Positions 45,801-52,203 of a stretch of 64,000 nucleotides of DNA are shown in pieces. The position numbers and the translations under genes are program-made. Source of the DNA: Flagellimonas myxillae. GTDB lineage: Bacteria > Bacteroidota > Bacteroidia > Flavobacteriales > Flavobacteriaceae. Under the pieces are notes generated by a model. The model was given only the letters and a program-made list of their open reading frames with translations, was not told where the DNA came from and searched no databases. The stretch's first letter is position 1. Every line of letters begins with the position of its first letter. The stretch lies in contig NZ_JAMFLY010000001.1 in the NCBI RefSeq assembly GCF_023502235.1, positions 558,001 through 622,000 on the forward strand. Direction: 5' to 3'.

Positions 45801-48130
45801 CCACGGTTCGCTCACCCGACCGTCCCCTTTCCGTTGTGGCCATACAGACTTCCGAAGTCACCTGTAATGTTCCCGGATTTGGTGAGATTACCGCTACCGG
45901 CGATGGGGGTTGGGGTACGTATGAATACCAATTGATCGCTCCTGACGGAACCACGATACTTGTGGATTACCCAAATACCAATCCTGTTTTCCCAGATTTA
46001 TCTACGGGAACCTATACAATTAATGTCCGGGATTTTAGGGGATGTGAAGAAAGTACCACCATTAATTTGCCACTACCAACACCGATTTCTGCGGATATTC
46101 AGGTGGTTCAACCGCTAAGATGTAATAATGATAACGACGGAATCATCGAGGCCTATAATATGGCCGGTGGTCAAGGACCGGGTAATTATTTGTATCAATT
46201 GAACCGGATTACGGATGGTACGAACAGTGGACTGCAAACAACCCCAACCTTTGCCAATTTGTCGGCAGGGGACTACACCATTACCATTTTTGATGGATGG
46301 AACTGTAGTTTCACCACTTTGCCGATTACCGTTCAGGACCCTGAAATCGTGATTGCGGAACTGGTAGAGCTTCAACCTCCAGGTTGTGGGGATTTGGGTA
46401 GAATGGAATTAACCGTGACCAACCCAGAAGTTGGGGTGGATTACTTTTACCGCAGATCCGGGACAAGTGACCCCTTTACTCCATTTGGTCCGGGATTGTC
46501 CAGTATAGAGATAACGGCAGACATCACGCTCGATCCAGGACCTTTCCAATACGATGTGCAAAATTCTAACGGTTGTCCATTTGAGCTTTCCAATCAAATT
46601 TCCTTGGATCCCGCTGCACCTTTGGTTATAGCACTGGATTTGACCAATGCTACCATAAACTGTGCGGGTGAGGCAACCGGAATTATCCGATCTGAAGCAT
46701 TTGGAGGAATCGGCAGTTATGTTTATACCCTTCTGAATTCCAATGTACCACCAGTTCCAACGCCATCAACAACCGTGAGGGCAGCTCAAAGCTCAGGAAT
46801 TTTTAGAGACCTTCCTCCGGGAACGTATTATGTCTATGCCCAGAGTGGCGGTTGTGAAGCCATTTCCGACCCCATCATCATTGAGCCAAAACCACCTTTG
46901 GTACTCGAGTACTTGGAAGCCGTACCCGTTTCTTGTTGGGGCGATACAGATGGACAAATTATTATTGAGGCCAGCGGGGGAACCGGTGCAATTCGATACT
47001 CAATTTCAGATACCTTGAGCGAATTCTTTGAAGGGGATGACCCGGCCAATCCAAATAGAAAAACCTTTGACGACCTTTCACCAAGAACCTATGATGTAAT
47101 CATTCAAGACGACCTGGGATGTACCATCACCCGAACTGTAGAGATTACCCAACCCATGGAACTTTTGGCCGGTGTGGCCTCTACAACCCCAGAAGTATGT
47201 TTAGGCGATATGGATGGAACCTTGACCTTGGAGGTAACGGGAGGTACAGCACCCTACTTCACCAGTGTAAACTCCGCTGACGATGCAGATTTTGTGCAAA
47301 ATGATACCCTGTTCTTTGATAATCTTCAAGGGGGTGAAACCTATGTGATATTTGTGCGCGATTCCAATGGATGTCAAACAGATGTTACCGCCGAAATTGG
47401 AGTTGGAATTGAGCTGATGGCCGAACCCATAGTGGAATATGGTTGTGAGGGGATTTTCCCTTATAGCACGGCAACTGTATCCATAGCGGATGAATCCATG
47501 TTGGATGAGTTGTTATTTTCCTTGGATGTGGATGATGTCAATTTAGCTACGGAGCAGCGTACGTTTGGTGACCTTCCGGAAGGGGAACATACGGTGTACA
47601 TCTATCACCAAAATGGTTGTGTGACTTTTGTTGAGTTTGAAATTGAGGCGTATGAACCATTGACTTTGGAGGTGCTTAAAACCGGTCCAACAGAAATAAA
47701 GGCCATAGCTTCTGGTGGTTTTGGTGGCTATGAGTATTTCTTCCAGGGCGATTCGTATGGCGATACCAACACCTTCAATATTACCTTTGATGCCAATGTA
47801 AATGTGATGGTCCGCGACCAGTATGGATGTGTTGCCAGTTTAGTAATGCCCTTCAATTTTGAAGGCATGCCTGAAATGCCGCCGTTCTTTACCCCGGACG
47901 GGGATGGAATGAATGACAACTGGTACCCAAGAAACCGGGAGTATTTTCCAAACATCGATGTTATTATCTATGACCGTTACGGTAGGGTAGTGGCTAGATT
48001 GGATCAGGTTAAAAAGTGGGATGGGGCCTATGAAGGACACCCGCTTCCTACGGGGGATTATTGGTATGTAGTTTATGCCAACGATCGCGAAAAGCAACAA
48101 TACGTAGGGCATTTTACCCTGTATAGGTAA
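39812..48130 (+). CDS. Giant SprB-like surface adhesin with T9SS type B sorting domain
   Basis: 2772 residues. A signal peptide (LLYAVLLVFISIFCSTVLA) leads a short N-terminal region, then about 28 SprB-type repeats of 80-95 residues from about 260 to 2680. Each repeat has a Cys near its start (TCNGADN-like), a GG-P-Y strand, F-L-PGTY and a closing D-GC, so one Cys pair per repeat. The C-terminus (about 2690-2772) is the CHU_C/type B T9SS signal: FFTPDGDGMND, IIYDRYG, WDGAYEGHPLPTGDYWY and terminal GHFTLYR. SprB is the mobile cell-surface adhesin of gliding; F. johnsoniae SprB is more than twice as long. No sprC/D/F-like gene is adjacent, so this is a paralogue or stand-alone version. Confidence 0.92.
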   Translation: MLPQKTRHLLYAVLLVFISIFCSTVLAKTEVNRVFAKVVSAVSNPDREEKTQKLDVDISITHDESSLAVASPMFMTILQGADEEVVCPNDGSTLAKFFLCGTSDIRTLTLSQSGSSYEWQQLDTNTCAPTVVDDCPTINAACTWNTVGTSATYSLSTAGEFRVRVDSGQYFYFKSTLNPLDPQLIKEDIICGNPGRVEVTNVPAGYEYSISGAAGPYQDDPFFDVTTAGNYRVWVRLKNVSASACVFPSNTVNVQDLDITVDVTANDILCSGELGSVDVQVAGVPGFYTYRLIKNGVTVDTFGPNGADSYTFANVSPGTYSIRVDTNDCSETVTTVTGGGPIEIGNGISPLDVSATASASFGCGATSVDVDLTTSGGTAPYRFSVDGGPFGSTYTGSTSFTVSTAGTYNILVEDANGCQRGASVDVPDIPPPLFNFTEEDANCGGANDGRITINVTNGFGYEIEYSINNGASYQVSNVFSNLAPGTYDVVLRYEQDSFTCTTTPQTATIGTPSTISATATPDSAPTCLNETGGQITISGVSGGTPPYEYSIGAGFGPGTVFTNLGVGTYTPLVRDANGCVQPLPDVVFNTLDKPTDLAFTISSLDCISTTASVGLVVTGGTGPYTYEIIAPAASAINNGNNDTFTGLGLGTYTFRVTDNEGCSYDENYAITDISSIGVQAQQTRVVTCVGDADGEGRYLVDGFNTTYSYSIDGGSLFTGQNSGIIPLTGLTAGNYVISVTDEDTNCTDTATLTIEEPSTAFAISSLDVTDMNCQNGNIGAVRVNTVGGWGGNRYTLTQPDSSTRGPQNSRVFSNLSQEGLYQVSVTDANGCTVTDSFTLTALQAPTLTLDTGASDFCYDNFTAATLVVNATLGTAPYQYRVNGGALGASNTFTGLTPGTYTIEVVDANDCRDTVTATIEPQVMATATTIQELDCAGPPAQIQVNISNGYTSGGDYDIYEVSINGAPYTSDNNNITGNSFIYSIPNDGSIVSDTTYQFMITDSEGCTTESNVVTITPPETIAGSVVGTDTQCGDATSGIVELVPDTTQGVPPYEFSNDNGATFVAGNIFSGYGPGTHGGFVIRDSRGCVSPAYSVTIGASAALDATATPTPAVCSAGSVLGSVSTTINNGVAPFDYVLLDVAGNLVASSMGTASTTVNFPNLPVGNYTVVTTDAQGCEDRDDVIIDQNILDLIPLDPPPALCTDAFISYRVQATGGTAPYEFRLVGDPAFVPANVNGVDIHDFSAVVTFGTTYFVEVRDALGCIYIEEIDPIAAPSPVTVTATATTASCNVAGSGAIDYDVTGIASPADLTITLENTDTGATISGPTNHNNVTIPFNDTFTGLAPGNYQILVTDNNTGCTGSTLVFIGFSSPSIVIDSNVQATCNAGAFVTVRGIGAATPFAYAYVPTGDPAPTVFNTDTTFEIAGPYPTDYDFYVQDANGCTAMTTATVSQEAGVPNPTIDVTNQCTATSGYQIEVTSPLTTGSGLPEDTFMYDIGSGFQTSVNFVVPNPGSYVITVRDGNGCINTVTAEVFDFFAITADATSFPTCNAGDGGITVNTTGGSGNFEFQLRDAGTLANIGPPQSSNVFTSVMPGDYNILVTDLSSNTTPLCSDEAIVNVSTVNTPVITATPTTEITCNGADNATIAVELQPGSDTDTPINYILYDGGSSTIIAGPQASPIFDGLAPDTYQVEVVSDRGCTDRSGDIVIAEPTLLQVAATNTEFSCNPSSNQFSTATITIFTDTNGDGTGTATGTGPYTYSLNDGTPQFDGTNFQTSNVFEVIDNGTNQTFILTARDQNGCEETTTVNINTPTDITFSYNVGQITCDASGVGVNPGFIEIIVNEGPGNYEVEILPLGSEPARNSSGTDRVTWDISTPGDYIFAVTDIGSGGCSYLTATINMPEYNNIEAIIAEVQPVTCFNGNDGEISIEINNYSGSYNYEVFSRDNSGVETTTGVTGSFDTNVPINSPEIITGLPAGNLVVHVEAMDSPFCDVISNVTTVRSPDRPLSVVAIQTSEVTCNVPGFGEITATGDGGWGTYEYQLIAPDGTTILVDYPNTNPVFPDLSTGTYTINVRDFRGCEESTTINLPLPTPISADIQVVQPLRCNNDNDGIIEAYNMAGGQGPGNYLYQLNRITDGTNSGLQTTPTFANLSAGDYTITIFDGWNCSFTTLPITVQDPEIVIAELVELQPPGCGDLGRMELTVTNPEVGVDYFYRRSGTSDPFTPFGPGLSSIEITADITLDPGPFQYDVQNSNGCPFELSNQISLDPAAPLVIALDLTNATINCAGEATGIIRSEAFGGIGSYVYTLLNSNVPPVPTPSTTVRAAQSSGIFRDLPPGTYYVYAQSGGCEAISDPIIIEPKPPLVLEYLEAVPVSCWGDTDGQIIIEASGGTGAIRYSISDTLSEFFEGDDPANPNRKTFDDLSPRTYDVIIQDDLGCTITRTVEITQPMELLAGVASTTPEVCLGDMDGTLTLEVTGGTAPYFTSVNSADDADFVQNDTLFFDNLQGGETYVIFVRDSNGCQTDVTAEIGVGIELMAEPIVEYGCEGIFPYSTATVSIADESMLDELLFSLDVDDVNLATEQRTFGDLPEGEHTVYIYHQNGCVTFVEFEIEAYEPLTLEVLKTGPTEIKAIASGGFGGYEYFFQGDSYGDTNTFNITFDANVNVMVRDQYGCVASLVMPFNFEGMPEMPPFFTPDGDGMNDNWYPRNREYFPNIDVIIYDRYGRVVARLDQVKKWDGAYEGHPLPTGDYWYVVYANDREKQQYVGHFTLYR

Positions 48131-48230
48131 TTGATTTTACTATCGTTTATTTGAACTGAAACTTAACTAGATTGTATGCTGTGAATTTTGGAAACCTTAC
48201 GAGCTAATCTTAATGTTGGCCCCTAAAATC

Positions 48231-48920
48231 TTATTCTGTCAATCCATTGATATTTTGTAGGTCCAATTTTCTGAATTCAACCTCTGCACCTTCGGCCTGA
48301 ATGGCAATCTGTCCGCTACTTACCGTAGCATGATAACCGTAGTTTACCAGTTCTCCATTGAGCCAGACTTTGATCTTATCGCGATAGCATTCAATTACCA
48401 TATTGTTCCAATCTCCAAGCGGTTTTTCGGAACCATCGGTAAGGTTCAAAATTCTACGTTTGGTTCCTTCCGTGGTTCCCCATTCATTCTTTGGCCCTCT
48501 TCGCTCCTCCATATTATCTACGGTGATATCTTCTACAATTACCCAAAAATCCCCAGCATTTTCATGTTTCATTTGAACTTCTAATGACTTTGGAAACATT
48601 TGATATAATGACTTGGGTGTAGAAGCATGTACCAATACTCCACAATTGCCGGGTTCACCAGGAAATCGATATTCAACTTCAAGGCGATAATCCTTAAAGG
48701 TTGAATCAGTAATAAGGTGACCTCTAGGTTCGCCTAAGCTCACTAAAATACCTTCCCTAACGACAAATGGTTTTGGGGAATTTGGCAAACTGTCCAACTT
48801 AGGAACGTCCATATGCCAACCTTCTAAATTCTTACCATTGAACAATTCCTTTTTTTCTTTTTGACATGCGCAAAGGAATAAAAGAAGAATTCCTAACAAT
48901 CCTAATTGTTTCATCTTCAT
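48231..48920 (-). CDS. DUF1080 (3-keto-disaccharide hydrolase-like) lipoprotein
   Basis: A 229-residue lipoprotein (lipobox LCAC, Cys19) with one DUF1080 jelly-roll domain: ELFNGKNLEGWHMDV at the start, YRLEVEYRFPGEPGNCGVLVHAS in the middle, and the ending WNNMVIECYRDKIKVWLNGELVNYG plus GQIAIQAEGAEVEFRKLDLQN. Family members hydrolyse 3-keto-glucosides or act as concanavalin-like sugar-binding proteins. It follows a small membrane protein gene on the same strand. Its substrate is unknown. Confidence 0.86.
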   Translation of the reverse strand: MKMKQLGLLGILLLFLCACQKEKKELFNGKNLEGWHMDVPKLDSLPNSPKPFVVREGILVSLGEPRGHLITDSTFKDYRLEVEYRFPGEPGNCGVLVHASTPKSLYQMFPKSLEVQMKHENAGDFWVIVEDITVDNMEERRGPKNEWGTTEGTKRRILNLTDGSEKPLGDWNNMVIECYRDKIKVWLNGELVNYGYHATVSSGQIAIQAEGAEVEFRKLDLQNINGLTE

Positions 48921-48960
48921 AATTTTATAAGTTGAACCACTAACTAATCCAGTATTTACA

Positions 48961-49281
48961 CTAATTAGATTGTAAAAAGAAAAGTAACCAGAATATCGCC
49001 CAAATCAAACCTAATGAATTGATTATTGTCGAAAAGTCATCTTTACGATTCTTTCTAAGGTCTTTGATCGCAGGAATCAACAACAAATTTATTGAAAGGG
49101 TAATCGGTAGGATCATTATCCCAAAACCCATCGGCCCTCCCCAATCTTTTAATATCACAAAGGTGCACCATAGGAAGTAGATGTTGATAAGAAGAATGGA
49201 TATTGAAAGTATTTTCGGTACCGCAGGAGGAACAAGTCGCCTAATTTTAAAAATATACCTTACCACATCGTTCGCACTCAT
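48961..49281 (-). CDS. Small integral membrane protein of unknown function
   Basis: A 106-residue protein with three predicted helices (LSISILLINIYFLWCTFVIL, FGIMILPITLSINLLLIPAI, IINSLGLIWAIFWLLFFL) and basic loops (KIRR, RKNRKDD). No family recognised. It begins 21 bp after the stop of the upstream T9SS cargo gene and may simply be read from the same transcript. Confidence 0.6.
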   Translation of the reverse strand: MSANDVVRYIFKIRRLVPPAVPKILSISILLINIYFLWCTFVILKDWGGPMGFGIMILPITLSINLLLIPAIKDLRKNRKDDFSTIINSLGLIWAIFWLLFFLQSN

Positions 49282-49302
49282 AGATTCCCATAAGGGTACT
49301 TC

Positions 49303-52047
49303 TCATCGTTTTAACGTAAAGTGTCCTTTGAAGGATCTCCCATCTTCCAAAGAAACGCTAAACCAATAATCAGACGCCGGTAAAGGTTGACCATTCCAAC
49401 TGCCGTCCCATCCCGGGGAGGCTGGGTCGACTTGGGCAAGCACATTGCCATATCGGTCAAAAATGTAGACGATGGACTGGGACTGGATATCCCCGCTAAT
49501 CCCTTGGATCTGCCAAAAGTCGTTTACGTTATCGTTGTTGGGTGTAAAGAACGCCGGATGACCGATCACGGAAAATTGAAATTCCACCACTTCACAACCA
49601 TTAGCATCCCTGGCATAGGCCTTGTGGATTCCTGGAGTTACATTCTGAAAAATATTGCCCGGCTGAAAAGGCCCAAGTGGGTCATCAAGTGAAAACTCAA
49701 AATTGCCGTTTTCCACCAGTTGGACTGTTGCCGTACTCTGTGAACTGATCAGGCCATCCACCTGCACATCGACAATTTCTGGAGGGTCTATCGTCGTAAC
49801 TTCTATAGTTTTGAAAGCTTCACAACCCGTTCCATCCGTTTGCATGGCATTTACTGTGAAAATCCCCGCTCCGGGAATATCAAAATTCTGTCCAGTACCT
49901 ACCACATTGCCTTCAGCATCGGTCCATTCATAGGCATAATTGCCTTGTGGATTTCGCGCACCTATGGAATAGGGCAATTGGTTCTGGCAAATTTCCAGGG
50001 TCGGTTCCAAATCAAAAAGTGGGCCCTCATCCACAGCCAAGGTGATATGTTCGCCTAGCCCAACACAGGCATTCTGGTCCGCGCCATCTACCCGGACCCA
50101 AATACGCTGTTGTCCCGGGGAACTTGCATTCCGGTACCGGGATGGATCAATGGGATTGAGTTCCGATAAAGCGTCTGATTCTGAAGCGTAGAACCCAACG
50201 GTAAAATTGCTGTTCGATGGGAATAGCGCAAGAATTGAATTGGTAGCATCGCTAAACTCAAAGGTTCCAATACCGTCGGCGTAGTTATTATCAATACCAT
50301 CGTCACAGGCCCGGACCTCCAAGTTAAAATTACTGGGAATGGCAGTGCTCACCACCCTTAGGTCCAGCGTAGTAATATCAAAACAGCCCAGTTCGTTTTC
50401 GACCCGAACATACAATTGGGAACCAGAAGCGTTGGAATAAGACTCAGGATTGGGAATGGGACTTGAACCACCCCTTGCCCCACGTTCAGAATCGTGAAAG
50501 CTAAAGGTAAGCCCTTCGGCAGCGTTGATCAGGGAAGCAGACTCGAATAGATTAAAATTGGAGAAGCCGTCCCCATCTAGGTCACATTGCACCAACTCCG
50601 CAGCATTGGCAAAGGGTAGAGCGGTAACTTCAACTTCCTTGGTATAGGTTTCAACTTCGGCACCTTTGGTGATGGTGGCGGTAACTATGTAGGTCCCTGG
50701 TCTGTTATACACATGTTCTGGGGATTTGTCCACCGTATTCAGAACCGGGGAACCATCTCCAAAATCCCATGCAATATTATCTGGGTCGGGGAGATAATTG
50801 GTTGAGAGCTTGGTGGAGTCATCCACGCAAGCTTCTTCATATTCTACCCGAACTTGAAAATAGGATTGTACAAATGAGGGAAGCCCCTTGTGGCTACTAC
50901 GACTCATGGGAAGGCCATCTTCTACATAGTTACAGGCCGCACCAAGTTCCTTGGGATTGTTGATTACTCCCAAATGCCGGCGTTGCACATGGGCCTGATA
51001 TATTTTTCCATCTATGGCCAATTGTAAGGCGGTAGGGTCGACCAAGGATTCAGCTATTTTTTGATACCTATTGTTGTTTTCTAAATCTATTTGCACCAGT
51101 ATACTTCCGTCATTATCATGACCACTTGGTGGAACATCCCCATTGTTATAGCTGCTTACCGTGGCATACAGCATTTTGGAATCGGGTGAAAACTCCACCC
51201 CGTATGCAAACACAAAATCATCGTCCATCAATTGTTGCGCATTGGAAATCGCGCCAGTCAAAATGTCAAAATCAAATAGATAGAGACTTCCAGGGGAATG
51301 TCCGCTGGGATCAACATTGTTCATGAAATTGGCCATCGCCAATTTGGTGCCATCGGGAGACATTTTTATCTGCCCTTTGGCGTTGCCAGAATAGGCTCCC
51401 AAATGTATCGAAGGCCCCACTTGGGAAACCACTGGGTTTTCATCTACTCCATTTTCGTCTACCTTGAAAGCATAAAACGAATCATTGAAATGGGCTACGA
51501 CCCAGTAAATTTCTTCACAGGGATCTTTGATGGCAGTTAGTTTTTGAGAGCATTTCAAGGCCCTTTCAAATCTATTGTCAGGATCGTACGTAATAAGATG
51601 TGCACCCCGACTGCTGATGGTTCCAGGCCCCGTCATGTTCACTTCAAAAAAGTTGAGGCCATCCCCGTTCCAAACGATGGTATCGACGGTCTCATAGTCA
51701 TCCGTTATAAACAGATAGTAGAAATTGGGGAACCCTGGTTTGGGAACAATAATTGAAGATTGTGTGCTAAAATTGCTTCCGGATAAAGCCCTACTACCAG
51801 GCATTCGGCGGTGTAACCGATTATAAGCAATTTCTGAATCTGTATAAAAAAGTAATCTCCCTTCCTCTGTAGAAATGGTGGCGCTACCCTCATAGGTATC
51901 CATGTCGCTACCTACCAAAGATTGCGGGACGAGACTATTGAAATCAAGCCCTGCGTACTGTCCAAAATGCCATATTCCCGCCTCTCTGTCTTGGGCGCAC
52001 GCCATTCCAAACCAACATGCCATTAGCAATGTAAGTGCTCTCTTCAT
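49303..52047 (-). CDS. T9SS type B cargo protein with beta-propeller and PKD domain (copy 1)
   Basis: 914 residues. Signal peptide (ALTLLMACWFGMACAQ), an N-terminal beta-propeller-like region of about 390 residues (IWHFGQYAGLDFN, GQIKMSPDGTKLAMANF, YGVEFSPDSKMLYATVSS), a PKD domain near 415-480 (IAWDFGDGSPV, PEHVYNRPGTYIVTATI), several beta-rich modules with VRVENELGCFD, and a C-terminal CHU_C type B signal (AFFTPNNDNVNDFWQIQG, IYIFDRYG-like, WDGSWNGQPLPASDYWF, GHFTLKR). Secreted to the cell surface or medium by T9SS. Function unknown; the architecture is common among flavobacterial exoproteins. Near-identical in layout to the next gene. Confidence 0.9.
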   Translation of the reverse strand: MKRALTLLMACWFGMACAQDREAGIWHFGQYAGLDFNSLVPQSLVGSDMDTYEGSATISTEEGRLLFYTDSEIAYNRLHRRMPGSRALSGSNFSTQSSIIVPKPGFPNFYYLFITDDYETVDTIVWNGDGLNFFEVNMTGPGTISSRGAHLITYDPDNRFERALKCSQKLTAIKDPCEEIYWVVAHFNDSFYAFKVDENGVDENPVVSQVGPSIHLGAYSGNAKGQIKMSPDGTKLAMANFMNNVDPSGHSPGSLYLFDFDILTGAISNAQQLMDDDFVFAYGVEFSPDSKMLYATVSSYNNGDVPPSGHDNDGSILVQIDLENNNRYQKIAESLVDPTALQLAIDGKIYQAHVQRRHLGVINNPKELGAACNYVEDGLPMSRSSHKGLPSFVQSYFQVRVEYEEACVDDSTKLSTNYLPDPDNIAWDFGDGSPVLNTVDKSPEHVYNRPGTYIVTATITKGAEVETYTKEVEVTALPFANAAELVQCDLDGDGFSNFNLFESASLINAAEGLTFSFHDSERGARGGSSPIPNPESYSNASGSQLYVRVENELGCFDITTLDLRVVSTAIPSNFNLEVRACDDGIDNNYADGIGTFEFSDATNSILALFPSNSNFTVGFYASESDALSELNPIDPSRYRNASSPGQQRIWVRVDGADQNACVGLGEHITLAVDEGPLFDLEPTLEICQNQLPYSIGARNPQGNYAYEWTDAEGNVVGTGQNFDIPGAGIFTVNAMQTDGTGCEAFKTIEVTTIDPPEIVDVQVDGLISSQSTATVQLVENGNFEFSLDDPLGPFQPGNIFQNVTPGIHKAYARDANGCEVVEFQFSVIGHPAFFTPNNDNVNDFWQIQGISGDIQSQSIVYIFDRYGNVLAQVDPASPGWDGSWNGQPLPASDYWFSVSLEDGRSFKGHFTLKR

Positions 52048-52203
52048 AGCAAAATCGGAGTATTATTTCTTTCCTAAAACGATGAAAGTTAATAGCTATC
52101 AACTCTAAATATAGTGAATTCATGATTTTAGCCATTAAGGAGTGGATAAAATGGGTTGTTCCTCAAGAATATTGGATAAACAGAAACGACAGGACAAATG
52201 AAT

